Positions 8,308 to 16,960 of a DNA stretch of 39,147 bases are shown in pieces. Position 1 is the first letter of the stretch, and each line of letters begins with the position of its first letter. Under the pieces are notes generated by a model. It saw only the letters and a program-made list of their open reading frames with translations, did not search any database and had not been told where the DNA came from. Both the position numbers and the translations under genes were made by a program. The DNA is from Dokdonella_A sp040005635 (GTDB lineage: Bacteria > Pseudomonadota > Gammaproteobacteria > Xanthomonadales > Rhodanobacteraceae), in NCBI GenBank assembly GCA_040005635.1, contig JBDTYM010000035.1, forward strand, positions 1-39,147, given 5' to 3'.

Positions 8308-8378
8308 TCTGATACGAGACTCGGCGGGCGCTGCAATTCACCGCGGCGCGGCGACGGGGCCGATGGCGGGAGCGACGA

Positions 8379-9458
8379 GTGGGCAACGGGGTTGACCGGG
8401 AGACATTTCTGCGCGCGAACGACGCGCCGCTGATTGCGGCCGACGTCGGCGGCACGCATGCACGCATCGCCCTGGTCGAACCGGCCGCGGACGGCGCGGC
8501 TGCCTTCGCGATACCGCACTACCAGAAATACGCCTGCGCGGAATTCCCGAGCCTGGCCGCGATCATCGGCACCTTCCGCGACACCCATTTGCATGCGCAG
8601 GTCGACCGTGTCGCGCTGGCGATCGCCGGCTATGTCATCGACGATGCGGTCGTCAACGTGAGCCTGCCGTGGACCGTGTCGGTTTCCGGTCTGCGCGCTG
8701 CGCTCGGCGTGCGCGAGCTCGCCATCGTCAACGACTTCGAGGCGGCCGCGCACGCGATCGGTCATATCGACGCCTCCAACGCGATCCTGCTCAGCGGCCC
8801 TGCCGTAGCGGCCGATGGCCCGGTGCTGCTGGTCGGGCCGGGTACCGGCCTCGGCGCCGCGGTGCGCATCCCGCATCCGCAGCGGACCCTGGTGCTGGCG
8901 ACCGAGGCGGGACAGGCGACGCTGGCGGCGCAGAGCGATTTCGAATTCGAACTGCTGCGCGAACTGCGCCGACGCGGCACGCGCGTGCTGATCGAGGATG
9001 TGCTGTCGGGCACCGGCCTTGCGAATCTGCACGCGGCGATCCGCGCATTGCGTGCCGCACCGGCGCGCGCAATGACACCAGCGCAGATAACCGCCGCCGC
9101 GCTCGCGCGCAGCGACGCGTTCGCCAGCGAAACCGTCGAGGTGTTCTGCGCCTGGTTCGGCAGCGTGCTCGGCGACCTCGCCCTGCTGTATGGCGCGACG
9201 GGTGGCATCTACCTCGCCGGCGGCGTGCTGCCGCAGATGAAGCCGCTGCTGCTGCAGAGCCGCTTCGTCGAACGATTCATCGAAAAGGGCACGATGCGCG
9301 AGGCACTCGCGCGCACGCCGGTGCGGTTGATCGAACACGCCCAGCTCGGCGTGATCGGTGCCGCCAGCTGGTATTTCAACCGCTTCGCGATTGACGCTGG
9401 CGCACACGCGCCGGCTGCTTCGCAGCGGCTTGAAGGTTTGTCTGGAGCTTCGCGATGA
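8379..9458 (+). CDS. glk: Glucokinase-family (PF02685) hexose kinase, probably acting on glucose or GlcNAc
   Basis: The product of 359 residues shows the ATP-binding phosphate-1 motif ADVGGTHARI (residues 21-30), the catalytic aspartate in IVNDFEA (Asp119) and the adenosine-side motif GPGTGLGAA (153-161), all diagnostic of bacterial glucokinases. It phosphorylates a hexose at C6 in the cytoplasm. Neighbouring GH20 and NagP-like genes suggest GlcNAc, since Xanthomonas uses glucokinase-family NagK-II enzymes for that, but residues alone do not decide it. The GTG at 8379 is preceded by GGGAG at a six-base distance. Its stop overlaps an in-frame upstream ATG of the receptor gene, and the two genes are probably one transcript controlled by the operator at 8294. 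Confidence 0.88.
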   Translation: MGNGVDRETFLRANDAPLIAADVGGTHARIALVEPAADGAAAFAIPHYQKYACAEFPSLAAIIGTFRDTHLHAQVDRVALAIAGYVIDDAVVNVSLPWTVSVSGLRAALGVRELAIVNDFEAAAHAIGHIDASNAILLSGPAVAADGPVLLVGPGTGLGAAVRIPHPQRTLVLATEAGQATLAAQSDFEFELLRELRRRGTRVLIEDVLSGTGLANLHAAIRALRAAPARAMTPAQITAAALARSDAFASETVEVFCAWFGSVLGDLALLYGATGGIYLAGGVLPQMKPLLLQSRFVERFIEKGTMREALARTPVRLIEHAQLGVIGAASWYFNRFAIDAGAHAPAASQRLEGLSGASR

Positions 9459-9523
9459 GGGACGCAAACGAATCGGCAACGACCACCATCGGCCGTAGCC
9501 GTCACCACCAGAGGGGGAACGTC

Positions 9524-12286
9524 ATGAAGTTTTCGAGAACCATGCTGTCGGCGAGCATCATCGCCGCGTTCGCGCTCGTCGGTGCTGCGCAGGCCGATGA
9601 CGCACCGGCGGCGGCCGCATCCGCTGCGGCACCGGCGCAGGATGGCAGCAGCTCCGATGGCCAGCAGATGGACACGATCGTCGTGCACGGCATCCGCGAG
9701 AGTCTGAAACGCTCGCTGCAGACCAAGCGCGATGCCGATGCCGTCGTCGACGCGATCACCGCGGAAGACATCGGCAAATTCCCGAGCACCAATGTCGCCG
9801 AAGCGATGTCGCAGATTCCCGGCGTCACCATCGACCGCCGCTTCGGCCAGGGCGAGCGCGTCAGCATCAACGGCACCGACCCGAGCCTGAACCTGACCTT
9901 CCTCGACGGTCACCCGGTCGCGCAGACGACATGGTTGTATGGCGAGCAGCCGAACCACGGCTTCGACTACACCATGCTCGCGCCGGAAATCCTCGGCAAA
10001 CTGGAAGTGTATAAAAGTCCAGAAGCGCGCCTGCCCGAAGGCAGCGTCGGCGGCACCATCATCATGCATACGCGCGAGCCGCTCGATCTCGCCGCCAACA
10101 CGCTCAGCGGTTCGGTCGGTGCGACCTACGGCGACCAGTCCGACTCGACCAAGCCGAACGCCTCGCTGCTGTACAGCTGGAAGAATCCGGACAACACCTT
10201 CGGCATCGCGGTGTCGGCGCAGCACTACGAGGAGAAGGTCGACCGCCAGGGCGAGGAGATCTTCGGCTACAGCAAGGTGTCCAGCCTGAGCGCAAGTCCG
10301 GCAGTCGCCGCTGGCATCGCGTCCGGCGCGTTGAATCCGAACGATCTGGTGCCGCAGGAAATCAACGCGGCGTACTTCCAGCAGACGCGCAAGCGCGACA
10401 GCGCGACGCTGAACATGCAGTGGAAGCCGAGCGAGGAGTTCGAGCTCGACGTGAAGGGCCTGTACGTGCGCGAGAAATTCGACAACTTCAACCAGTCGAT
10501 GTACGGCTTCACCACGCAGACACCGCAGAACATCACCAGCCTGACGCCGGGCGGCGGCGGCCTCATCACCAGCGGCCATTCCTGCGGCAACGACGATCCG
10601 ACCTGTCCCGGCCTGCAGGCGAATGGCGGCAACGGTCCGGTCAACACCTATCTCGACAACCAGGCGCGCGGGTCGACCGTCACCACCAAGGGACTCGACC
10701 TCACCGGTACCTACAAGGGCGAGGGCTGGAGCCTGGCCGGCAACATCGGTATCAGCAAGGCCAACGACGACAGCAATGCGCAGGCCTTCATCGAGCCGTA
10801 CTACAACGGCGGCTACACCTGGGACATCCGTCGCGGCATCTCGTTCGACAGCCCCGCCGCGGCGGCGAATCCGGCCAACTGGCATGACGGCGACACGCCC
10901 GGCGGCGGTTGGGGCGGCAACTATGCGCAGTGGCCGGCGAAGGCGAAGGACAACTACGGCCAGATCGATTTCACCAAGAACTTCGATGGCTTCTTCAACG
11001 AGCTGCTGCTCGGCCTGCGCTACGCCAAGCATGACGAGAGCCGCGAGCTGTTCATCTTCGGTGGCGTGCGCACGGCCGACCTCGCAACGATAGGCTTCGA
11101 TGGCCTGACCGACATCCTGTCCGGCTTCAACGGCTTTTCGAACGACCAGCGCCATCACGTGCAGACCAGCGCCAACAACGTGATCAACTGGGTGCTCGGC
11201 AGTCCGCTCGGCACCTCGCCGGACCCGTCCTCATTCCTCAACAACACCTATTCGGTGACGCAGGAATCGGACGCCGGTTACGCCCAGCTCAACTTCGGCA
11301 ACGATTCGCTGCACGGCAACCTCGGCGTGCGCTTCGTGCGTACCGACATCGACAGCGCCGGCTACAGCTACAGCGGCACGCCGACCTATCCGGCGCCGGC
11401 CGGCAGCTATCAGAAGGCGAGTTCGTCGCACGACAACGTGTTGCCGTCGTTCAATCTCGCCTACGACCTCGCACCCGACGTGGTTCTGCGCGGCGCCGTC
11501 GCCGAAGTCATCGCCTGGGCACCGTACAACCAGGAAGTGCACAACACGTTCCTCAACGACACCGTGCTGACCGGATCCGGCGGCAACGCCAATCTCTCCC
11601 CATACAAGTCGTGGAACTTCGATTTCTCGGCCGAGTGGTATTTCGCCGAGCAGTCCGTGCTCGCCGCGTCGGTGTTCTACAAGGACGTGCGCAACTACAT
11701 CACGACCGACTCGCACATCGAGCGGCAGTTCAACTCGCAGTTCACCAACGATCCCGCGGGTTACCAGCGTATCTATGTCGATGGCCATCTCGGCAACTGC
11801 GACGTCAACGGCTTCTGCGACTACAGCGTGCTGCGCCCACTCGACGGCGGCACGGCCAAGGTGAAGGGCTTCACCCTGAGCTACCAGCAGCCGTTCGGCG
11901 ACACCGGCTTCGGCATGTACGCGAACTACACCTATTCCGACGGCACCACGCATACCGGCCAGGACCTGCCCTACAACTCGAAGAACGCCTATAACTTCAG
12001 CCCGTACTACGAGAAGGGGCCGTTCAGCGCGCGCATCACCTACGGCTGGCGCAGTCACTACCTTGCTGGCGGCTACGTCGCCGGTGCGCCGCCCGCGTCG
12101 GTCGACGACTATGCCGAGCTGGACGCCTCGGCGAGCTGGCGCTTCAACGAGCATCTGTCGCTGAACCTCAATGCGATGAACCTGCTCGACGAGACGTACT
12201 TCGAGTATCTCGGCAGCAAGGCCCTGCTCGCCGGCAAGTACAAGAGCGGCCGCCGTTACATGGCCAGCCTGCATTTCGAGTTCTGA
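9524..12286 (+). CDS. TonB-dependent outer-membrane receptor (carbohydrate type)
   Basis: The 920-residue protein has a signal peptide (MKFSRTMLSASIIAAFALVGAAQA), an Ala-rich linker, a TonB box (MDTIVVHGI near residue 50), a plug domain ('SLQTKRDADAVVDAITAEDI', 'NVAEAMSQIPGVTIDR') and a long beta-barrel ending in the aromatic terminus HFEF. The plug motifs are those of the large Xanthomonadales/Caulobacter receptor family used for plant- and chitin-derived glycans. It should import oligosaccharides through the outer membrane using TonB energy. I start at 9524 because GAGGGGG lies six bases upstream and the signal peptide begins there; the frame is open back to 9455. Between kinase and hexosaminidase, it is probably the entry port for GlcNAc-containing oligosaccharides. 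Confidence 0.92.
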   Translation: MKFSRTMLSASIIAAFALVGAAQADDAPAAAASAAAPAQDGSSSDGQQMDTIVVHGIRESLKRSLQTKRDADAVVDAITAEDIGKFPSTNVAEAMSQIPGVTIDRRFGQGERVSINGTDPSLNLTFLDGHPVAQTTWLYGEQPNHGFDYTMLAPEILGKLEVYKSPEARLPEGSVGGTIIMHTREPLDLAANTLSGSVGATYGDQSDSTKPNASLLYSWKNPDNTFGIAVSAQHYEEKVDRQGEEIFGYSKVSSLSASPAVAAGIASGALNPNDLVPQEINAAYFQQTRKRDSATLNMQWKPSEEFELDVKGLYVREKFDNFNQSMYGFTTQTPQNITSLTPGGGGLITSGHSCGNDDPTCPGLQANGGNGPVNTYLDNQARGSTVTTKGLDLTGTYKGEGWSLAGNIGISKANDDSNAQAFIEPYYNGGYTWDIRRGISFDSPAAAANPANWHDGDTPGGGWGGNYAQWPAKAKDNYGQIDFTKNFDGFFNELLLGLRYAKHDESRELFIFGGVRTADLATIGFDGLTDILSGFNGFSNDQRHHVQTSANNVINWVLGSPLGTSPDPSSFLNNTYSVTQESDAGYAQLNFGNDSLHGNLGVRFVRTDIDSAGYSYSGTPTYPAPAGSYQKASSSHDNVLPSFNLAYDLAPDVVLRGAVAEVIAWAPYNQEVHNTFLNDTVLTGSGGNANLSPYKSWNFDFSAEWYFAEQSVLAASVFYKDVRNYITTDSHIERQFNSQFTNDPAGYQRIYVDGHLGNCDVNGFCDYSVLRPLDGGTAKVKGFTLSYQQPFGDTGFGMYANYTYSDGTTHTGQDLPYNSKNAYNFSPYYEKGPFSARITYGWRSHYLAGGYVAGAPPASVDDYAELDASASWRFNEHLSLNLNAMNLLDETYFEYLGSKALLAGKYKSGRRYMASLHFEF

Positions 12287-12312
12287 CGTCGCCCTCGGCA
12301 GGCGATGAGGTT

Positions 12313-12347
12313 GGCGGGTCTGGAATGATTCCGGACCCGCCGTTTTA
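12313..12347 (+). terminator. Intrinsic terminator after the TonB receptor gene
   Basis: GGCGGGTCTGG pairs with CCGGACCCGCC (one bulged base) around a short loop and is followed by GTTTTATT. It lies 26 bases after the receptor stop codon. The hexosaminidase gene may therefore have its own promoter or depend on read-through. Confidence 0.75.
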
Positions 12348-12390
12348 TTCCGCGCCCCACGCAGACGGCGTCGATGACAAACTCGCGACC

Positions 12391-14769
12391 ATGACACGCC
12401 TGCACGCCGAGCCGCGGCCCATTCCTTTTCCGCAGACGCTGACGCATCTCGCGCGCGTCCTGCTGTTGCTCGCCGCCACGGCACTGCTGCCGGCGTGCAA
12501 AACGGCGTCGTTCACGCGCGCCTCCGACGCCGAGCTGCCGCTGATTCCGCAGCCGGCACTGATCGAGCGCCATCACGGTACGTTTCGCCTGCGTCAGGGC
12601 GCGCCGTTGATCGTCGATGCCGTCAATCCCGCGGCGCTCGGCATCGCGCGCCGCTTCGCTTCGCTGCTGCAGGAAACGCGCGGCATCCATCTCGACGTGC
12701 GACCGTTCGGCGACGGCACATTGCGCGACGCGATCGTGTTCGCGCTCGAGCCGGCGAATCCGCGCGTGCCGACCGGCGAAGGCTACGAACTCAGTGTCGA
12801 TGACCATCTCGTGCGCGTCGTTGCAGCCGAACCGCAGGGCCTGTTCCATGGCGCGGTGACCCTGTGGCAACTGCTGACCCCGCAGATGGAGCTCGTATCG
12901 TCGATCGAGGTGCCCGATCTGCTGATTCGCGACCAGCCGCGTTTCGCCTGGCGCGGCGCCATGCTCGATTCGGCACGCCACTACCAGCCGACCGTGTTCA
13001 TCAAGCGCTTCATTGACCAGCTCGCGCTGCTCAAGCTCAACACCTTGCACTGGCACTTGACCGACGACCAGGGCTGGCGCATCGAGATCAAGCGCTATCC
13101 ACGCCTGACCGAGATCGGCGCGTGGCGGCGCCCGGCCGGCGCGGCCGGCACCGATGCAAACGGGCAGCCGCTGCGCGATGGCGGCTACTACACGCAGGAT
13201 GAAATCCGCGACATCGTGCGCTATGCCGCCGAGCGCTACGTGACGATCGTGCCGGAGATCGACATGCCGGGTCACATGCAGGCCGCGATCGCCGCCTATC
13301 CCGAGCTCGGCTCGACCGCTGGTACGCCGCTGGTGTCGCCCGACTGGGGCGTGCACAGCTACATCCTCAACACCGACGACGCCACTTTCGTCTTCATGCA
13401 GAACGTGCTGGACGAAGTGATGCAGCTGTTCCCCGGCACCTATATCCACGTCGGCGGCGACGAGGCGGTCAAGGATCAGTGGAAGGCGTCGCCGCGCGTG
13501 CAGGCGCGCATGCATGAGCTCGGTATCAGCGATGAGGAAAAGTTGCAGGGCTGGTTCATCGCACGCCTGCAGCAGTACCTCGCAGCGCATGGCCGACGCC
13601 TGATCGGCTGGGATGAAATCCTCGATGGCGACGTGCCGGCCAGCGCGACCGTGATGTCCTGGCGCGGCGCGAAAGGCGGCATCGAGGCGGCCAGAGCCGG
13701 CCACGACGTGGTGATGTCGCCGGGCCCGGATCTGTATCTGGATCATCTGCAAAGCAGTGCGCCGGACGAGCCGTGCGGACGTCCAGACGTCCGCACGCTG
13801 GCTGACATCTATGCGTTCGATCCGCTGCCGACCGGACTCGACAGCAATGCCGCGCGACACGTACTCGGCGCGCAGGCGAACCTGTGGACCGAGCACATGC
13901 GCACGCCCGACCGCGTCGAGCATGCCGCGTTCCCGCGCCTCGCCGCATTGGCCGAAGTACTGTGGTCGCCCGTCCCGACGCACGACTGGAACGGCTTTGT
14001 GCGACGGCTGGTCGCACAGTTGGCCCGCTGGCGCGCGCTGGGAGTCGCGGCCTCCTCCAGCGCGTTCGAAGTGCGCTTCGCGCCCGACTACGACGGTAGC
14101 TCCACCGAATTCTCAGTCGCGCTGTCGAACCAGGTCGCGCTGCCGATGCGCTACACGACGGATGGCAGCGATCCGCTTGCGACCTCGCCCCTGTATCACG
14201 AGGCGCTGCGCCTGCCGCTGCCATCCGAACTGCGCGCGGCGGCCTTCGAAGGCACGCGCCTCGTGGGCGAGCTGCAACGACGCGATTTCACGCGCGCGAA
14301 TCTGCTGCGGCGATCGAGCGATGCGCTGCAGCCGTGCAGCGGCAAGCTCGCGCTGCGTCTCGAGGACGATGCGCCGCGCGACGGCGAACGCGCGTTCTTC
14401 AATGTCGATTTGTTCGATCCGTGCTGGATCTGGCCGCAGGCGCCGCTTGCTGCGGCCACACGCATCGAAGTCACCGTCGGCCAGCTGCCGTACAACTTCC
14501 AGTTGTGGAACGACGCCAAGAACATCGTGCCGCGCCCATTGCCGTCTTCGGCGCAAGGTGAATTGCTGGTCAAGCGCGATGGCTGCAGCGGCGACACGCT
14601 CGTCGCGTTGCCGCTCGCCGGGGCCGCGGCAAATCCGGCCACCACGCGGCTTGAAGTGGCGTTGCCGGTACAGACCGGCACGCACGACCTCTGCTTCGTG
14701 TTCAGCGGTCGCGGCCACGACCCGCTGTGGGCGATCGAAAGCGTGCAGCTGATTCCTGCCGCGCACTGA
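12391..14769 (+). CDS. GH20 beta-N-acetylhexosaminidase, putative lipoprotein
   Basis: This enzyme of 792 residues would release terminal GlcNAc/GalNAc from oligosaccharides. An N-terminal hydrophobic stretch ends in a lipobox-like LLPAC, so it is probably lipid-anchored in the envelope. A GH20b alpha/beta domain precedes the catalytic barrel, which contains 'FAWRGAMLDSARHYQP', 'LNTLHWHLTDDQGWRIEIK', 'VPEIDMPGHMQAA' and the catalytic pair HVGGDEAVK (Asp357-Glu358, substrate-assisted mechanism). After the barrel come a chitobiase C-terminal-like segment ('MRYTTDGSDPLATSPLY') and a final beta-rich region of about 120 residues. The start at 12391 is chosen because the longer frame would begin at 12325 inside the loop of the terminator at 12313-12347. 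The neighbouring receptor and transporter make chito-oligosaccharide or glycoprotein sugar salvage likely. Confidence 0.92.
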   Translation: MTRLHAEPRPIPFPQTLTHLARVLLLLAATALLPACKTASFTRASDAELPLIPQPALIERHHGTFRLRQGAPLIVDAVNPAALGIARRFASLLQETRGIHLDVRPFGDGTLRDAIVFALEPANPRVPTGEGYELSVDDHLVRVVAAEPQGLFHGAVTLWQLLTPQMELVSSIEVPDLLIRDQPRFAWRGAMLDSARHYQPTVFIKRFIDQLALLKLNTLHWHLTDDQGWRIEIKRYPRLTEIGAWRRPAGAAGTDANGQPLRDGGYYTQDEIRDIVRYAAERYVTIVPEIDMPGHMQAAIAAYPELGSTAGTPLVSPDWGVHSYILNTDDATFVFMQNVLDEVMQLFPGTYIHVGGDEAVKDQWKASPRVQARMHELGISDEEKLQGWFIARLQQYLAAHGRRLIGWDEILDGDVPASATVMSWRGAKGGIEAARAGHDVVMSPGPDLYLDHLQSSAPDEPCGRPDVRTLADIYAFDPLPTGLDSNAARHVLGAQANLWTEHMRTPDRVEHAAFPRLAALAEVLWSPVPTHDWNGFVRRLVAQLARWRALGVAASSSAFEVRFAPDYDGSSTEFSVALSNQVALPMRYTTDGSDPLATSPLYHEALRLPLPSELRAAAFEGTRLVGELQRRDFTRANLLRRSSDALQPCSGKLALRLEDDAPRDGERAFFNVDLFDPCWIWPQAPLAAATRIEVTVGQLPYNFQLWNDAKNIVPRPLPSSAQGELLVKRDGCSGDTLVALPLAGAAANPATTRLEVALPVQTGTHDLCFVFSGRGHDPLWAIESVQLIPAAH

Positions 14770-14966
14770 GGTCGGCCCTTCTGGAGTCCGTACCTTTTCG
14801 CGACGGCGACCGCCGCGACGAGATGTGCAATCTGCCGACCGGGTCACACTCTCATGCGCGCCGCTGGCACGCCGCTTGATTGCTACCTGCTGGCAGGCGC
14901 TCCGCCTGCAGCGAGAATCCGCCACACCGCGCCGACGGTCGTGCGGCAAGCACAGGAACACGATGT

Positions 14967-15248
14967 ATGAACCGCGCTCTATTTGCCATTGAAGGACGCC
15001 CGGCTGCGCTCGTCGCATCCGGCAGCGACGGCCTCGCGGGGACGCCGATGTTGGTCAAGGGTGTGCGCGATACGGCGCGCGTCGATGTCGAAAACTGGCA
15101 CTCCGTGCGCTATTGGTCCGAAACGCTCGGTATCAGCGAAGCGCAGCTGCTGCGCGCGACGCGCGCGGTCGGCACCTTGGTCGTGCGCATCGAGACGCAT
15201 TTCGCTGAGAAACGCAGCAACCGCGAGCGCAAGCGCGAACGCGCGTAG
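14967..15248 (+). CDS. DUF3606 family small protein
   Basis: The 93-residue product contains a C-terminal segment, DVENWHSVRYWSETLGISEA followed by QLLRATRAVG, which has the DUF3606 pattern ('V.....EVRYW...LGVT..QL..AV..VG'). This family of short cytoplasmic proteins has no known function. The first 40 residues look unstructured and the tail is very basic (KRSNRERKRERA). The ATG at 14967 has AGGA nine bases upstream; the frame is open further upstream to 14880 but that part has no family resemblance. It is isolated between the hexosaminidase gene and the convergent glycan operon. Confidence 0.7.
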   Translation: MNRALFAIEGRPAALVASGSDGLAGTPMLVKGVRDTARVDVENWHSVRYWSETLGISEAQLLRATRAVGTLVVRIETHFAEKRSNRERKRERA

Positions 15249-15302
15249 CCGGATCGTGCCTTGCGTCCTGCCGTTCGCCCGGCGGGACTGATCAGCGAGA
15301 TC

Positions 15303-15899
15303 TCAAATGCACTCCAGCGCCGCCACTGAACGCATCAGGCGCGGTCCAAGATAGGTGTGCGAGCCGCATGGCAGCAGACCTGCTTCGATGAACGTCTTGC
15401 GATACCACGACGGCGAACGCGCAATGAAGCCCTTGTGGTCGCCGCAGACCTTGTCGCGTGCCGTGTAGGTTTCGAGAAACGCGACGCCCTCGAGCAGCTC
15501 GCCGAAACCGCCGAGGCCGCGTCGCAATTCCGTTGCCGGGACATAGTGCAGCACGTCGCTGCAGACGATCAGGTCGAAGCGCTCGTCGAAGCGCAGTTCG
15601 CCGAGCTGACCAAACGTGGCGAGGCCGATGTTGCGCGCGCGACCGTAGCGTGCGACCGCGTAGGCACTGGAATCCAGGCCGCGATAGTCAAGATGCGGCC
15701 GCACCCGCAACAGCGGCGAGCGCCACAGCGCTTCACCGCAGCCGACGTCGAGCACGTTGCGCAGCGGACGTGCCAGATAATACTCGGCCAGATGCACGAC
15801 CATTGCGACCTTGCGCGTGAGTTCCGCGCGTGAGCCCACGCGATGGCGCGCGTCGCGATACCACTTCTCGAAATAGGCGCGATCGTACTGTTTGCTCAT
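15303..15899 (-). CDS. Class I SAM-dependent methyltransferase
   Basis: The 198-residue protein has the Rossmann motif I VLDVGCGEALW (residues 49-59), an acidic motif near LDYRGLDSSAYAV and 'FDLIVCSDVLHYVP' as motif IV, the layout of small Methyltransf_11/23-type enzymes. The substrate is not predictable. It begins at MSKQYDRAYFEKWYRD; the frame is open further upstream but that extension is Arg-rich shadow sequence. It is the last gene of the minus-strand series 19061-15303, 56 bases after the flippase-like gene, so it may modify the product of that operon. Confidence 0.85.
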   Translation of the reverse strand: MSKQYDRAYFEKWYRDARHRVGSRAELTRKVAMVVHLAEYYLARPLRNVLDVGCGEALWRSPLLRVRPHLDYRGLDSSAYAVARYGRARNIGLATFGQLGELRFDERFDLIVCSDVLHYVPATELRRGLGGFGELLEGVAFLETYTARDKVCGDHKGFIARSPSWYRKTFIEAGLLPCGSHTYLGPRLMRSVAALECI

Positions 15900-15955
15900 T
15901 GGACCGGGTGCGTGGCGACGGATCGTGCATGGTAGACGAGCGCGGCGCCCGCGCG

Positions 15956-16960
15956 TCAGGCGCGCGCGGCGTCCGCGACGATGGCGTCTGCAAGACGACG
16001 TCGGTCGCAGGAAAATGCGATGGCGCCGAACAGCAGCACGGCATGAAACGTCGTCAACCTCCACAGCAGCAGCGCGGGAGCGAGCACGGCCAGCGGCGCC
16101 CACGGCGACAACGCGGCAGCCAGCGCGATATCACCGCCGCCGATGCCACCGGGCACGCCGGTCCATTGCGCGGCATGCAGGGCGACCGATTGCGCGACGA
16201 ACACGAGGCCGAACGGCAAGCGCTGGCCGAGCAGTGCGAGCGCGAGCCATAGCGCGCCATAGCGCGCGATCCACTGCGCAGCGACGCTGAGCACCAGGGC
16301 CGCCGACAGCCGCAGCGAGCCGCGCTGCAGACGGACGAGATCGCCGACGAACTGCGCGAAGAAAACGCGCAGGCGTTCGCGGCGCTCGCGCAACCAGCGC
16401 ACGCGCAGCAGCGCGCTGCGCAGGGTCGGCCACCAGTGCATGCGCGCACGCCACATGGCGGCGCCGCCGATCGCGGCGGCGAGCACTGCTGCGGTTGGCA
16501 GCCAGGCCAGCGAATGCCACGAAGCCGGTACCGCATCGCCGAGATCGAACGCACAGGCGAACGGTAATGCGAGCGCGAAAAACAAGGTATCGAGCGCCTG
16601 GTCCGCGGCCGACAGCGCGAGCCCGGCGGATGCCGGCATGCCGCCACGACGCAGCAGGAACACCGTCGCCGGGTAGCCGCCCGCACCCGCCGGCGTCGCC
16701 TGGAACGCCGCATCGCTGGCAAACGCGGTGATCAGCGCGCGCGCAATGCCGGTCCCATGGCCCAGCCGCAGCGCGAGCACGTACAGCTTGATTGCGCGCG
16801 CGAGCGCACTGGCGAGTGCGAGCGCGGCGAGACCAAGGACGCCGTCGCGCGGAATCGCATGCAGCGCCGTCAAGGCCTGCTGGCCGCCGAGCAGCAGCGG
16901 CACCAGCAGGCCGGCACCGATTGCCGCGGTCGCCAACAACCACAGCAGTGGGCGTTTCAT
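15956..16960 (-). CDS. Flippase-like LPG-synthase transmembrane domain protein (UPF0104 type)
   Basis: This integral membrane protein of 334 residues has about eight hydrophobic segments and the family signature near the C-terminal third, GVPGGIGGGDIALAAAL, matching the 'PGG.G..E/D' motif of the lysylphosphatidylglycerol-synthase transmembrane (AglD/YbhN-like) family. Members act in lipid or lipid-linked sugar translocation or modification, mostly not experimentally defined. It starts at MKRPLLWLLATAAIGAG; its ATG overlaps the stop of the preceding DUF2334 gene by four bases, which indicates translational coupling. Confidence 0.83.
   Translation of the reverse strand: MKRPLLWLLATAAIGAGLLVPLLLGGQQALTALHAIPRDGVLGLAALALASALARAIKLYVLALRLGHGTGIARALITAFASDAAFQATPAGAGGYPATVFLLRRGGMPASAGLALSAADQALDTLFFALALPFACAFDLGDAVPASWHSLAWLPTAAVLAAAIGGAAMWRARMHWWPTLRSALLRVRWLRERRERLRVFFAQFVGDLVRLQRGSLRLSAALVLSVAAQWIARYGALWLALALLGQRLPFGLVFVAQSVALHAAQWTGVPGGIGGGDIALAAALSPWAPLAVLAPALLLWRLTTFHAVLLFGAIAFSCDRRRLADAIVADAARA

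Noticed and set aside
9209..11158. 649-residue minus-strand open frame opposite the kinase and TonB receptor genes
   Set aside because: The plus strand encodes clear family motifs throughout; the antisense translation has no recognisable domain.
12256..13983. 575-residue minus-strand open frame opposite the GH20 gene
   Set aside because: Composition is typical of a GC-rich antisense shadow; GH20 catalytic motifs are on the plus strand.
14893..14909. Hairpin GCAGGCG-CTC-CGCCTGC after the GH20 gene as a terminator
   Set aside because: The stem is perfect but no T-tract follows and it is 120 bases from the stop codon, so I do not call it.
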